Assembly: GCF_011806425.1 (NCBI RefSeq)
Contig: NZ_JAATOV010000002.1
Location: forward strand, 62,001 to 126,000
DNA: 64,000 nt
Reading direction: 5' to 3'
Origin: Thalassospira lucentensis
GTDB taxonomy: Bacteria > Pseudomonadota > Alphaproteobacteria > Rhodospirillales > Thalassospiraceae
Positions 45,650 through 55,473 of the stretch are shown piece after piece. Each line of letters opens with the position of its first letter. The stretch's first letter is position 1. A program made the position numbers and the translations under genes. The notes under the pieces were generated by a model. That model worked only from the letters and a program-made list of their open reading frames with translations, ran no database searches and was not told where the DNA came from.

Positions 45650-48067
45650 TTACCAAGTGTATTTCACGGTTGCCAAAACGGTCCGGCCATCGCCATAGAA
45701 ACGGCTGCCGAACGAGTTGGACGCGACATATTCCCGGTCAAACAGGTTGGTCGCATTGACCGCCAAACTGACGTTTTCCGTCACGGCATAATTCACCGCC
45801 GCATCAAACACGGTATGCGATCCCAGCAAATCACCATTTGCGTTGTTATTATAGCGTGCCCCGACAAAGCGCGCGCCAGCCCCCAACGTCAAATCACCAA
45901 ACACACCATGTTCCGGGATCGTGTAATCGACCCAGGCCGATGCGGTATGTTCAGGAATAAGTTCCGGACGGTTGCCGATATTTGATCGGATCGCATCATC
46001 TTCGATTTCGGCATCAAGATAGCTATAGGCAACGGTCAGGTTGGTACGATCCCCTAGTGACATCTTACCCTCCAGCTCAAGCCCCTGCGTATTGATGCGC
46101 CCAACCTGAACATACGTATTGGTCGCCCCGTCATATTGCGAAACGTTTTCCTGTGTCAGGTCAAACAAAGCAGCGGTAAACAGCGCATCAATATTGGTCG
46201 GCTGATATTTAAACCCGACTTCGTATTGGGTGCCCGTTTGCGGCTTGCTGCCGCCCGGCGTAATCGACGAGCTGGTATTGATCGGCTGGAAGGATTCGGA
46301 ATAATTCCCGTAGACCGACATTTCATCGGTGACTTTATAAGTCAGGCCAAGACGGGATGTGAATTCCTGATCATCGCGTTCGTCAAGCGTGTTGCTTGAA
46401 AGCGTATCCGTATCGGTCTGCACATAATCATACCGCCCGCCAAAGGTCGCGATCCAGTCATTGGCAATCGTCAGCTGTTCTTGCGCATACAAACCATACG
46501 CTGTCTGGGTGATTTCCGTGTCAGACGTAAAATTCAGATCAATACAAGACCGTCCGCAATAAGACGGATTGTAGGGATTAATCGGCGATGCGCTGCCGTC
46601 AAAGCGCCTTTCGCGGTTCTTGTCACGGTTAAAATCAACCCCGACCAGCGTTTTGCTGTCAAACTGTTCCCACGCGGTGTCATATTGCAGTTGGTTATCA
46701 AGGCTAAGCCGGTCTTGTTCCCCATACACAGCAAAGGCGGTGCGGTCGCCAAGCGGGGCTGTGTTAGCAAGCGAGATGGCCTCGTAATCAAGGTTCAGCT
46801 TGGTATAGCGTGCGTTCTGGCGAAAGGTCAGCGCATCGGAAAGATCGTGGGAAAACTGATAGCCGATTTCGGTTTGTTCGGTGTCGTAATTGTTAAAATC
46901 AGGCTCCCCGAAAAAGGCATTGCGGCTGGTTTCAATCCCGATGGGGAAACCATAGCCAAGGCCACTTTCGCGATTGTTATAACTGGTCAGGATCGTTAGT
47001 TCCGTGCCGTCTTTGGGCTTATAGGTAAAAGCCGGCGCGATATAGACGCGGTCATCTTGCGAATAATCCTGTTCTTGCTCCGCATCTTGCCAAAGCCCGG
47101 TCAGGCGATAGGACCATTTACCATCGGCATCAATCGGGCCGCCAAAATCCGTCCCGGTGGTCAGGTGATCTTCGCCAAAGGTTGTGAAAACTTCGGCGTG
47201 GAAGTCATCTTGGGGCCGTTTGGTCGTCATGTTAACCAACCCGCCCGGACCATTTAAGCCAAACAGGCTGGATGTTGATCCCTTAAGCACATCAATCTGC
47301 TGCACGCCATAAGGTTCCTGACGCGCACCAACGAAGTTATAAATGCGCGACGGCAAACCATCGCGGTACATGCCAAGCGATTGCGATCCAAAACCACGAA
47401 TACGGACATATTCATACCGGTTGTCCGAACCATATTCCGAAACAGTTACACCCGATGTATATCCCACCGCCTGTGAGATATCCTGAACGTTGCGCGTTTC
47501 CATTTCCTTTTGGGTGATCACCGATACAGACGTCGGATCATCCAAGATCGGCGTATCGGTTTTCGACGCGGTTGTTGTGCGTCCGGCAACGAAACTGTTG
47601 GTGATGGCATCATTTGGCCCGCTATAGCCGCCCGCATTGGCCTCCACCCGGACCGGATCAAGAACGGTGGTGGTGGCATCCACATTGCCGGTGTTAAGGG
47701 CCGTGATCACCACGGTGTCATCCCCGGCAACGGAATAGGTCAGGCCCGTACCGCGCAACAACTGATCCAACGCCCGGTCAGAGGGCAACGCCCCCGACAC
47801 CGCCTGCCCGGTCAAACCGCGCGCAAGCGCACCATCGACCGTTACCTGCAATCCCGACTGAAGACCAAATTGCGCAAGCGCACTGGTTAAAGGCTGTGCG
47901 GGGATATCAAAGGCGTGTTTCGCCAAAATGCTGGCATCGCTTGTTTGCTGTGCCCATGCGGCCCCCGCCCCCATGATCGGCACCAAAGCCGTCGTCATCA
48001 TAAGCGCGCTTGCAATCATTGCCGCGCGGCCCCGATGGCGTATCGCTGTTGCTTCCCCAATTTTCAT
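45650..48067 (-). CDS. TonB-dependent siderophore receptor with STN signalling domain (FecA/FpvA type)
   Basis: An 805-residue outer-membrane receptor. A signal peptide ends AWAQQ near 41. An STN domain follows (about 50-120; FDIPAQPLTSALAQFGLQSGLQVTV), which talks to FecR in the periplasm. A plug domain comes next (TSVSVITQKEMETRNVQDISQAVGY near 180-205), then a 22-strand barrel ending in the aromatic TVKYTW. It binds a ferric siderophore and uses TonB energy. The gene is downstream of fecI/fecR-like genes with a 193-bp gap that has a Fur-like site. Confidence 0.93.
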   Translation of the reverse strand: MKIGEATAIRHRGRAAMIASALMMTTALVPIMGAGAAWAQQTSDASILAKHAFDIPAQPLTSALAQFGLQSGLQVTVDGALARGLTGQAVSGALPSDRALDQLLRGTGLTYSVAGDDTVVITALNTGNVDATTTVLDPVRVEANAGGYSGPNDAITNSFVAGRTTTASKTDTPILDDPTSVSVITQKEMETRNVQDISQAVGYTSGVTVSEYGSDNRYEYVRIRGFGSQSLGMYRDGLPSRIYNFVGARQEPYGVQQIDVLKGSTSSLFGLNGPGGLVNMTTKRPQDDFHAEVFTTFGEDHLTTGTDFGGPIDADGKWSYRLTGLWQDAEQEQDYSQDDRVYIAPAFTYKPKDGTELTILTSYNNRESGLGYGFPIGIETSRNAFFGEPDFNNYDTEQTEIGYQFSHDLSDALTFRQNARYTKLNLDYEAISLANTAPLGDRTAFAVYGEQDRLSLDNQLQYDTAWEQFDSKTLVGVDFNRDKNRERRFDGSASPINPYNPSYCGRSCIDLNFTSDTEITQTAYGLYAQEQLTIANDWIATFGGRYDYVQTDTDTLSSNTLDERDDQEFTSRLGLTYKVTDEMSVYGNYSESFQPINTSSSITPGGSKPQTGTQYEVGFKYQPTNIDALFTAALFDLTQENVSQYDGATNTYVQVGRINTQGLELEGKMSLGDRTNLTVAYSYLDAEIEDDAIRSNIGNRPELIPEHTASAWVDYTIPEHGVFGDLTLGAGARFVGARYNNNANGDLLGSHTVFDAAVNYAVTENVSLAVNATNLFDREYVASNSFGSRFYGDGRTVLATVKYTW

Positions 48068-48108
48068 CTGGCTGTTCTCCGTTTGACGTCATATGCCCGA
48101 ACCGACTT

Positions 48109-48127
48109 GAGAATGCAAATGCTTCTC
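48109..48127. promoter_or_regulatory. Fur-box-like site, TonB receptor promoter
   Basis: The 19-mer GAGAATGCAAATGCTTCTC matches the Fur consensus at about 13 of 19 positions and forms the inverted repeat TGAGAA-N9-TTCTCA. It lies about 45 bp before the receptor start. Confidence 0.6.
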
Positions 48128-48260
48128 AGTGGCGCATAGAAGACAAAACGATGGGGCAGCGCTGTTTTTCAAAAAAACTTTCGAAAAATCAGAACTTTCT
48201 GAAAAATTCGCGGAAAACGGACATTTTTGAGGTCGGATTAAATGCACCAACCAAAACCGG

Positions 48261-49412
48261 TCAGGATGGCGAGACCACCAAAACCCACGGGGTGATTTCA
48301 CGCACGACGGCATTTTGCGCCTTGGCAATTGCGCGCAAGGCCGGGACGGGATCACTTAGGCGATATACGCCGGTCACGGACCGCTTTGCCAAGGCATCAT
48401 CGGTAATCAGGATAGTCCCGTTAAAATACCGACGCAACCGATCAACAACATCGCCCAATGGCTGATCCTGTGCGATCAATTGACGGGTACGCCACGACGC
48501 GATCTGATCGGTGGGCACGGTGCCGCGCACCACCTGCCCGGCGTCATCAACCCGCACATTCTGCCCCGGTTCAAGCCGTTCGGAATGGGTGGTCAGATGA
48601 TCTGCATTATCGACCCGGACCAAGCCATGCGCGACGGCAACCCGGGTTTGCCCTGCCCCGTCAGAAACATCAAACCCTGTGCCAAGAACAGTGACATTGA
48701 CGTTGCGCGCCGCCACGGTAAACGGGCGGCTGGCATCGGGGGTCACTTCAAAAAAGGCTTCGCCCGTCAAAAGCGAAATGGCGCGCACATCCGCCTCATA
48801 AGTCACACGAAGTGCAGTTTCCGGCGCAAGCGTAACCTGGCTGTTATCGGCCAAGGTGATGGTGGTCATCTGGCCGGTGTCGGTAACGTAATCGGCCCGA
48901 AGGCGCGTGCTGATTTCGGGCCCGACAATCGCAACCACAAGGCTGGCCGCAACCGCAAACGCGCCAAGCCCAATTGCCCGCCATGAACCATTCGCCCGAC
49001 GGGCGCGGTTACGTGATCGCAAATCACCACGACGCTCGGCAAATCGCGCATCAGCGGCAACAACGTTGCCATCCGCGCCGTCACTCGGTGTGTCCGCCAA
49101 ATCATTGGCAACCTCATGCGCGGGAACCTGATGGGGTTCGGGGGAATTTTCCTGTGCACGACGGTCGCGCAGAAACGCTTGCCAGTCGGCCGTGCCCGTC
49201 GCTGTGTGTGCGGACGGCGCAACCTGCGCCATCAAGGCAGATGCCTTTTGCGTCGCACGCCATGCATCGCGGTTGGTGTTATTGCCCGCGTACCAAGCGT
49301 CAAACTGGACTTTCAGATCGGCATTGTCGGGGTCTTCTTGCAGTCGGATCAGCCAATCGGTTGCGTCCGCTGCGGCCTGTTTCATGACAGGATCTTTTAT
49401 CTGTGATGTCAT
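48261..49412 (-). CDS. FecR-family anti-sigma/sigma-regulator
   Basis: A 383-residue inner-membrane regulator. A cytoplasmic N-terminal FecR domain (WLIRLQEDPDNADLKVQFDAWYAG near 20-45) is followed by one membrane helix at about 145-165 (GLGAFAVAASLVVAIVG) and a periplasmic FecR domain with TDTGQMTTITLADNSQVTLAPET and FDVSDGAGQTRVAVAHGLV. The C-terminal part (PLGDVVDRLRRYF...GVYRL.DP) matches the STN-interacting region. Its ATG overlaps the sigma gene stop (ATGA). It relays the receptor signal to the sigma factor. Confidence 0.9.
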   Translation of the reverse strand: MTSQIKDPVMKQAAADATDWLIRLQEDPDNADLKVQFDAWYAGNNTNRDAWRATQKASALMAQVAPSAHTATGTADWQAFLRDRRAQENSPEPHQVPAHEVANDLADTPSDGADGNVVAADARFAERRGDLRSRNRARRANGSWRAIGLGAFAVAASLVVAIVGPEISTRLRADYVTDTGQMTTITLADNSQVTLAPETALRVTYEADVRAISLLTGEAFFEVTPDASRPFTVAARNVNVTVLGTGFDVSDGAGQTRVAVAHGLVRVDNADHLTTHSERLEPGQNVRVDDAGQVVRGTVPTDQIASWRTRQLIAQDQPLGDVVDRLRRYFNGTILITDDALAKRSVTGVYRLSDPVPALRAIAKAQNAVVREITPWVLVVSPS

Positions 49413-49951
49413 GGCCATCCCCCAACCCGTTGACGGCAATGATCTATGCCTTCTGCGACCAGTTTGTGGGCCAAGGGAACAGAAATATCAAGAAAGTCGG
49501 CAATTTCGCGCAACTTTGCCCCGCCAAAGCGATGCATTTCGCAGGCAATTCGGGTGCGTTCAGGGAGTTCGCCCATGGCCTGCATGACCTTGGCATAGTC
49601 ATCTTTATACAGGATCACGGTTTCCGGATCGGCGATGTCCGACGCCGATGTTTCCATGGCAACGTCATAATCCAACCCGCCGCTGACCGCACCTTCGCGT
49701 TGGGCGCGGCGTTTGCTATCAAGAGCCAGATTGCGCACCACCCGATAAAGATACCCCGTCGCGTCGTCTAAAAAGCGCCCGTTCGAGGCCGCGTCAAAGC
49801 GCAACCATGCCTCTTGCACCAGATCTTCGGCCTGAACACGGTTGCCGATGATGCTGCTGGCATAGCTAACAAGTGCCGAGCGCTGGCGCATGAACAAGGT
49901 TAAAGAGGATGAATTTCCGGGCAAGCCGCAGCTTCCTTTTGGACAAGACAC
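49409..49951 (-). CDS. ECF sigma factor, FecI-like
   Basis: A 180-residue sigma factor with region 2 at about 18-85 (AEDLVQEAWLRFD; YLYRVVRNLALDSKRR) and region 4 at about 115-175 (LPERTRIACEMHRFGGAKLREIADFLDISVPLAHKLVAEGIDHC). It should activate the receptor gene downstream when FecR signals. The start is a TTG and somewhat uncertain; an internal ATG at residue 21 lacks a ribosome site. A Fur-like site lies upstream, so iron would repress the cascade. Confidence 0.88.
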   Translation of the reverse strand: MSCPKGSCGLPGNSSSLTLFMRQRSALVSYASSIIGNRVQAEDLVQEAWLRFDAASNGRFLDDATGYLYRVVRNLALDSKRRAQREGAVSGGLDYDVAMETSASDIADPETVILYKDDYAKVMQAMGELPERTRIACEMHRFGGAKLREIADFLDISVPLAHKLVAEGIDHCRQRVGGWP

Positions 49952-49992
49952 GCACTGTCGACCATGACAGCCTGCAAAGGCTTACCGAAGTT

Positions 49993-50011
49993 AAGACTGA
50001 TTATCAATATC
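49993..50011 (+). promoter_or_regulatory. Fur-box-like site, fecI promoter
   Basis: The 19-mer with core TGATTATCAATATC matches the Fur consensus at 14 of 19 positions by eye. It lies about 45 bp before the sigma factor start. Confidence 0.6.
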
Positions 50012-50156
50012 TTTTAAAAACGCCTGCGCAACAGCTTTGCATTCCTACATATATTGACTGCCTAAACTTCACCAAAATTAAGATGCATAGTCAAAACTGC
50101 ACGGTTTGGGTCACATGGCCCACGCCGGTCATCATTAAAGGTTTAAGGGGTACTTT

Positions 50157-51320
50157 ATGCAGATGCGCCGCGGTTTTATGGGTCTTGGATATTGTGCGTT
50201 GGTCGTTTTTGGCCTGAGCAATGGCGCACAGGCAATCACCCCTGAAAAAGCGCGAAACGTCATTGATGCGATCCTGATGCAAAGTGGTGCGACCGCCGAA
50301 CTGATCCGCGCCAAGGCCGCCCCGGACGGGGCTGTTGACCTGACTTATGACAATGTGTCGCTGCATCTAAGCGGCTATGCCACCCCGCGTTCGCTTGCCC
50401 TTGATGGGGTAAACGTCACCGTGCGCGATACCGATCAGGCCAATCAGGTCGATCTGGATATCAAGCTGCCAGAACATGGCAAAGTTCTGGCTGAGGCAAC
50501 ATCCGATCAGCGCGATCTGACGATGCGCAATGCCGGTGGATATATCCGTTGGGATATTGCCCAAAATGCGCCCGTCACCGTTGATGCATCGGCCGACTTT
50601 CTGATCGGGGATGAACCGATCACACGCAAACATTGGCTGATCAACGGGCTTGTTCTGCAATGGTTGCCCGAAATGGCGCGCGTTGCGTGGCAAGATGCCG
50701 AATGGACCGGCCCAAACCGCGAAAAGCGCGGCGCCACCAAGGCAGCCAACCTCACCCTTTATCCCGGCGAAAACGGCGGAACCCATCTTGATTACGCCCA
50801 TGATGGATTGTGGCTGCCAAGTTTGATCCAGCCGCGCACCGTACGGGTCAAAAGCCATAGCGACGGCCTGCCCTGGAGCGAGGCCAAACCGATCGTTGAA
50901 AAAGGCATCATTGATATGCTGACCGGGACCGCACCGCGCGTTGCCCGCCGCCAGATCGGCGATGCCTTGTGGCTAAAGGCCGAACAAAACGGCGCACCGA
51001 TCAAAGTAGATGAGTTTTATGTCCAGGCACGGGGCTTAGAAGCCCTTGGATCGGGCGAGTTTTATGCGCAAACGGCAGCCCGTTATGGCTTTACCGGTGA
51101 TTTTGATTTCAAATTGCTGGGTCAGGATAAGCTGGTTGCGTTGCTGGGCACCCCCGAAAGCCCAACATTGCTTGGCGCACTTGTGCCCTATGCGGTGAAC
51201 GGTTTGGCAACCGGGCGTCCCGGCCCACAAGGCACGACCGAATATGATGGTGAATTACTTGCCGATGGGCGGTTGATTATCAATGGGCTGACCTTATTTC
51301 AAACAGCAGATGGCCGTTAA
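50157..51320 (+). CDS. Secreted protein of unknown function (possible DUF2125-like)
   Basis: A 387-residue protein with a clear signal peptide (MQMRRGFMGLGYCALVVFGLSNGAQA-like, cut near residue 26). I do not recognise a catalytic motif. The body is beta-rich, with repeated VDL-type strands and a LDGVNVTVRD segment, reminiscent of DUF2125 proteins from alphaproteobacteria; that is a weak resemblance. It is likely periplasmic. It lies 110 bp before a histidine kinase on the same strand and could be a partner of that signalling module. Confidence 0.6.
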   Translation: MQMRRGFMGLGYCALVVFGLSNGAQAITPEKARNVIDAILMQSGATAELIRAKAAPDGAVDLTYDNVSLHLSGYATPRSLALDGVNVTVRDTDQANQVDLDIKLPEHGKVLAEATSDQRDLTMRNAGGYIRWDIAQNAPVTVDASADFLIGDEPITRKHWLINGLVLQWLPEMARVAWQDAEWTGPNREKRGATKAANLTLYPGENGGTHLDYAHDGLWLPSLIQPRTVRVKSHSDGLPWSEAKPIVEKGIIDMLTGTAPRVARRQIGDALWLKAEQNGAPIKVDEFYVQARGLEALGSGEFYAQTAARYGFTGDFDFKLLGQDKLVALLGTPESPTLLGALVPYAVNGLATGRPGPQGTTEYDGELLADGRLIINGLTLFQTADGR

Positions 51321-51430
51321 AACGTTTCTGCGGTTTTAAGGCGCGCGGGTCTGCCCGTGATCTATATATCGCGTCCACCGCCGTGGTGATTGGATGCCTT
51401 TTGCTCCGTTAAAAAAGGAAGACACCACCC

Positions 51431-52894
51431 GTGGGAAGATCAACGCCGCCATTTGCTGCCAGCAAAACACTGTTGCAGCCCTTACGGCTTTCGGTATTGC
51501 TGGCAACAATTGTCCTGATCCTTTCGCTTGGATTTCTGGCCTATACGGCGTGGCGGTCGGCCAACAGCCTGCACCCGCTCGAAGAAACCGGCCATCAGAT
51601 ATACATGCTGCAACAAGCCGATCTTGCGATTACCAAGATACTGGCCAGCACATTTGATCATGATATCTCGCCCGATGATCCGGCCATTGCCAAGGTCCGC
51701 GATACCCTTAATGAAGTTATCCAAGACGGCGGCAACCTTGATCCGACAACCCCCAAGAAAGTCGCACTGGCCCAGCAATACCTAACAGCCCCCATGGCCC
51801 AGCCGCGTATTGATCTGGTGCAGGCCCTGTCCTTGACCCGCCAGGTGGTCGCACTTGAAAGTGGGCTGCAACATGCCGCGATCAAAGACGCCCGCAATTC
51901 AGCCCAAACTGAATTCACCGTGGCGGCCAGTGCGCTGGTTATCACCCCGTTTGCCTTTATCATTTTGATGTTCTGGATCAACAAGCGGTCTTTCCAGTCG
52001 ATAAAACGCCTGTCGGCACTTTTGAACAATGTCGGCACATCCCAGTTTACCGAGGTCAAAAGCCCCCCGCAAAACGATCCCTTCGCGCTTTTTTACACCC
52101 ACTATAACGAAATGGTGCGCCGCCTAAACGATCTGGCGGCCGAGGCCCAAAACCACACCGACAATCTTGAAGGCCAAATTCGCACCGCGTCTGAAACCTT
52201 GCTGCGTCAACAGGCGGAATTGGAAAATGGCGCAAAGCTGGCGGCGATTGGCGAATTTTCCGCCCGCCTCGCCCACGAATTGCGCAATCCGATTTCGGGC
52301 ATATCCGCCGCCCTGCATAATATGGAAGTCGAACTTTCCGATCCCGAGCAACAAGAACGCGTCACCCTGATTACCGAGGAACTTGATCGCGTTACCCGGC
52401 TTTTGAACTCGCTGTTGGCACATGCCCCGCACGATCATGAAGTGCCGGTTGAAACCTCTACCCAGCGGTTGTTTGGCGATATTTTGCGGTTATTTGCCTA
52501 TCGATTGCCCGACAGCATTACGCTGACCTCAGACATCCATGACGCGACTGTGTCATTACCGCGCGATACCACACGCCAAATTTTGCTAAACCTTCTGAAA
52601 AACTCGGCCGAGGCCATCGCAGATCAGGACGCCACGATCACTGTCACGGTAACGACCACGGACGATACGGTCACCCTGATCGTGACCGATACCGGCCCGG
52701 GATACCCCGATGCATTACTTGAAAGCGGCATTCGCCCGTTTAGAACCTATAAGCCCAGCGGCACGGGGCTTGGGCTTTCGGTTGTTCAGCGCATGGTTGA
52801 GGCAATTGGCGGCGAGATTTATATTGATCGCGCACAACAGGGCGGCGCACTGACCAAAGTGATAATTCCGGCACACACCCCGGCAAACAAATAG
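51431..52894 (+). CDS. Membrane sensor histidine kinase with periplasmic domain
   Basis: A 487-residue kinase. TM1 is about 17-40, TM2 about 158-178, with a 117-residue mostly helical periplasmic sensor between them. A coiled linker (LDDLAAEAQN..TLLRQQAELENG) leads to a HisKA helix with His282 in LAHELRNPISG. The HATPase domain has LLNLLKNSAEAI, VTDTGPGYPDALL and GTGLGLSVVQRMV. The start is a GTG after AAGGAAG. It lies 9 bp from a sigma-54 activator gene, its certain partner; NtrB/DctB-like kinases pair with such regulators. Confidence 0.9.
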   Translation: MGRSTPPFAASKTLLQPLRLSVLLATIVLILSLGFLAYTAWRSANSLHPLEETGHQIYMLQQADLAITKILASTFDHDISPDDPAIAKVRDTLNEVIQDGGNLDPTTPKKVALAQQYLTAPMAQPRIDLVQALSLTRQVVALESGLQHAAIKDARNSAQTEFTVAASALVITPFAFIILMFWINKRSFQSIKRLSALLNNVGTSQFTEVKSPPQNDPFALFYTHYNEMVRRLNDLAAEAQNHTDNLEGQIRTASETLLRQQAELENGAKLAAIGEFSARLAHELRNPISGISAALHNMEVELSDPEQQERVTLITEELDRVTRLLNSLLAHAPHDHEVPVETSTQRLFGDILRLFAYRLPDSITLTSDIHDATVSLPRDTTRQILLNLLKNSAEAIADQDATITVTVTTTDDTVTLIVTDTGPGYPDALLESGIRPFRTYKPSGTGLGLSVVQRMVEAIGGEIYIDRAQQGGALTKVIIPAHTPANK

Positions 52895-52903
52895 GATCGA
52901 CCG

Positions 52904-54382
52904 ATGCGTTCAATGACCATCATTGAAGATGAAAGACTTTTGGGCAGCGAGCTTAAACGCCGGTTCGAACGCGAAGGATGGCAAGTTACCTTATCGCCCA
53001 ACTTGGCCGATGCGCGCCGTTTGATCCTTGAAATAGGGCATCGCCCGGCCATTGTGTTGTCCGATATGAATCTGCCTGATGGCAATGGCTTGGATTTCCT
53101 GGCCGAAGCACGGCAAGCCGACTGCAAGTCGGAATGGATTTTCCTGTCGGGCTATGGCACCAAACATGATGTGAAGCGGGCATTGGAACTGGGCGCGCTT
53201 GATTTTCTGGCCAAGCCGCTTGATTACCATAAACTTGATCTGACCATTGCCGCGGCCAGTCGCGGGGCCAAGGCCAGCCAGCGTATTGAAGACACCACCA
53301 ATTCCCAAGCCCGTAAATATCACCCCGATAGCTACCTTGGCAGCAGCCCCGCCGCCGAGCAGGTGCGCAAGATGCTGTCCCAACTGGTGCAAATCCCCCT
53401 ATCAAGCATTCTGATCGGCGGGGAAACCGGTACGGGCAAGGGACTGGTTGCCAAAATCCTGCATTATTCGGGCACCTGCCGCGAAGGCCCATTTATTGAC
53501 ATCAACTGTGCCGCCATCCCCAAGGACATGCTGGAATCAGAACTTTTTGGTCATGAACCCGGCGCGTTTACCGGGGCCAAAGGCAAACATCGTGGCCTGA
53601 TGGAACAGGCCGATGGCGGGACGCTGTTTCTTGATGAAATCGGCGAAATGGACATTGGCCTTCAGGCAAAACTTCTGACCGCGATTGAAGAACAAAGCTT
53701 TCGCCGGGTTGGCGGAGAGCAAAAAATATCGGTCAATATTCAGCTGATCGCCGCATCCAACCGGGATTTGCGCGGTGCATCGGATCGCGGCGAATTTCGC
53801 AGCGACCTGTATCACCGTATTTCGGTGTTTGAACTTAGCCTGCCCAGCCTGCATGACCGCAAAGACGACATCAAACTGATCGTCGAAAGCCTGATGTCGG
53901 AATTTAGCCGGCGCATCGGCAAGAATGTGCATATCTTACCAGGTGACGTGTTGGACCGTCTTTGTGCCTATCGCTGGCCGGGGAATGTGCGTGAACTGCG
54001 CAACGTTATTGAACGGTCCGTGATGCTGGCAACCGGGCCGGAACTGACCGCCGAGTGGCTGGGGCTTCCGGGCGGTCCCGCGTCTGCGCCATCCACGCCC
54101 TCCGCGTCCTCCTCAGCAGCAACAACATCCGTGACATCGCCTACGCCGACCGCGCGCCCCGATGCTGCGTCTGCGACCGACGAAGAAGATGTGATCAAAT
54201 TGCCGCTGGATGGGTCACTGACCCTTGAGGGCATGGAAGAACAGATCATCCGAACCGCATTGGAACGGCAAAACTACAATGTCATGGGCGCGGTGCGTAT
54301 TTTGGGCACGACGCGCGAAACCCTGCGCTATCGCATTCGCAAATATAATCTGGATCGCCTGATCGAACAAAATCAGTCGTAA
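52904..54382 (+). CDS. NtrC-family sigma-54-dependent response regulator
   Basis: A 492-residue activator. The receiver domain has Asp54 in LSDMNLPDG. The AAA+ domain carries Walker A GETGTGKG (173-180), the sigma-54 contact loop GAFTGA (220-225), Walker B GGTLFLDEIGE and the arginine-finger region; WPGNVRELRNVIERS is near 365. A 35-residue Ser/Thr/Ala/Pro linker (about 393-425) leads to a Fis-type helix-turn-helix (NVMGAVRILGTTRETLRYRIRK). It follows its kinase directly. Two promoters with sigma-54 signatures and a shared upstream palindrome lie just downstream. Confidence 0.93.
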   Translation: MRSMTIIEDERLLGSELKRRFEREGWQVTLSPNLADARRLILEIGHRPAIVLSDMNLPDGNGLDFLAEARQADCKSEWIFLSGYGTKHDVKRALELGALDFLAKPLDYHKLDLTIAAASRGAKASQRIEDTTNSQARKYHPDSYLGSSPAAEQVRKMLSQLVQIPLSSILIGGETGTGKGLVAKILHYSGTCREGPFIDINCAAIPKDMLESELFGHEPGAFTGAKGKHRGLMEQADGGTLFLDEIGEMDIGLQAKLLTAIEEQSFRRVGGEQKISVNIQLIAASNRDLRGASDRGEFRSDLYHRISVFELSLPSLHDRKDDIKLIVESLMSEFSRRIGKNVHILPGDVLDRLCAYRWPGNVRELRNVIERSVMLATGPELTAEWLGLPGGPASAPSTPSASSSAATTSVTSPTPTARPDAASATDEEDVIKLPLDGSLTLEGMEEQIIRTALERQNYNVMGAVRILGTTRETLRYRIRKYNLDRLIEQNQS

Positions 54383-54430
54383 CATCCGGCCCCAAACGCC
54401 ATCCCCCAACGACCAACAGCCAATTTTTAC

Positions 54431-54467
54431 AACGTGCCAGACATTCCCCATCTGGCACGTTTTGTTT
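54431..54467. terminator. Terminator after the sigma-54 activator
   Basis: AACGTGCCAGA and TCTGGCACGTT form an 11-bp stem with a 9-nt loop, then TTGTTTG. It isolates the regulator operon from the first yfdX-like gene. Confidence 0.85.
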
Positions 54468-54581
54468 GTGGGCCACACTGGCACGCAAATGTCTTAGCGC
54501 GCCAATTCCGACATAACGCAATTCCCCAGCATGCCAGTTTGGGCAAACCCCGTGCACCACCCTGGTCCTATGCCCCCAACC

Positions 54582-54602
54582 ATGGTGGGAATAACCACCA
54601 CT
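54582..54602. promoter_or_regulatory. Upstream activator site 1
   Basis: TGGTGG-GAATAA-CCACCA is a perfect inverted repeat. Read in reverse complement, its 20-bp form agrees with the site at 55612-55633 at 17 of 20 positions. Its right edge (CCACT) ends 59 bp before the -24 element. It fits an enhancer for the NtrC-type activator encoded upstream. Confidence 0.7.
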
Positions 54603-54660
54603 GCGTCCTCATCCCCGTGCCAGAATTTTACTTATTTGTTTATTTTCAATGACTTATGAA

Positions 54661-54677
54661 TTGGCATGCCAAGTGCA
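54661..54677 (+). promoter_or_regulatory. Sigma-54 promoter of yfdX-like gene 1
   Basis: TTGGCATG-CCAA-GTGCA matches the consensus TTGGCACG-N4-TTGCA with the invariant GG and GC 12 bp apart. The block TCAA-N-GACTTATGA just upstream is identical at the second promoter. Transcription should begin near 54688, leaving a roughly 100-nt leader. Confidence 0.8.
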
Positions 54678-54786
54678 ATGATTATGACAGTTGCCGTTAA
54701 GACAACGCCGGAACGGACCACCGACCAACACACTGTCACGGACCTTCTGGGAATCTTTCATCGAGTGTCTTTAAAGGAACGGAAAA

Positions 54787-55425
54787 ATGCAAAACTTTAC
54801 AAACAAATTCGCTGCTGCAGTACTGGCTTTGGGCGTATCTGGCGCAGTTTTGTCCCCTGTCATCGCAAACGCTGCCGAAACGCAAGCGCCCGCAGCGCAG
54901 ACCGAGTTTGTTCCAAACAACACCAACGGCCACAGCGCACGCAAAGAATATGACATCTGGAAAGCACACCAGACCCCAGTCAAAGCGGCGCCGAAGGACT
55001 CCCAGCAATTTGCCGCCCAGGGTTCGATCATCATGGCAAAAGCCCATGAAGCCCGCGTTGCCCTTGACCGCAATGATATTGTCACCGCCAAAAAAGCGCT
55101 GAACGAAGCCCGCGCCCTTGCCAGTGACATCTACAATAAAGGTGGTGCCGGCAACCTCATCATCGCCAAACAAATGACGGTCAATCAGGACGTCCTTGAA
55201 TCGCAGGTTAAAAACAGCGCTGGCGACCCTGAAACTGTCCTTCAGCCGGTTATCACCGACATCGGCGTGACCAACGTGAATATGTCATTTGGCACCGCCA
55301 AAAGTTTGCTCAACCTCGCTCACCAGGAACTGATCAACAGCAACCGGAACGCCGCAAAACACGCTCTTGCCAACCTTGAACATGGGCTGAGCCTGCAAAC
55401 CGTGACCTTCGTACCTGACGTCTAA
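54787..55425 (+). CDS. YfdX-family periplasmic protein 1
   Basis: A 212-residue secreted protein with a signal peptide ending ANAAE near residue 31. The mature part fits the YfdX family: an AAQGSIIMAKAHEARVALDRNDIVTAKKALNEARAL helical segment near 75-110 and a C-terminal helix pair NLAHQELINSNRNAAKHALANLEHGL. YfdX proteins in E. coli are periplasmic and act chaperone-like at low pH under EvgA control. The residues 31-70 are a low-complexity spacer. A sigma-54 promoter and activator site lie upstream. Confidence 0.78.
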   Translation: MQNFTNKFAAAVLALGVSGAVLSPVIANAAETQAPAAQTEFVPNNTNGHSARKEYDIWKAHQTPVKAAPKDSQQFAAQGSIIMAKAHEARVALDRNDIVTAKKALNEARALASDIYNKGGAGNLIIAKQMTVNQDVLESQVKNSAGDPETVLQPVITDIGVTNVNMSFGTAKSLLNLAHQELINSNRNAAKHALANLEHGLSLQTVTFVPDV

Positions 55426-55473
55426 TACCCCCTCTGCTCCCTAGACTTTTTTGTCTGTCCCTTGTCAAACTTC

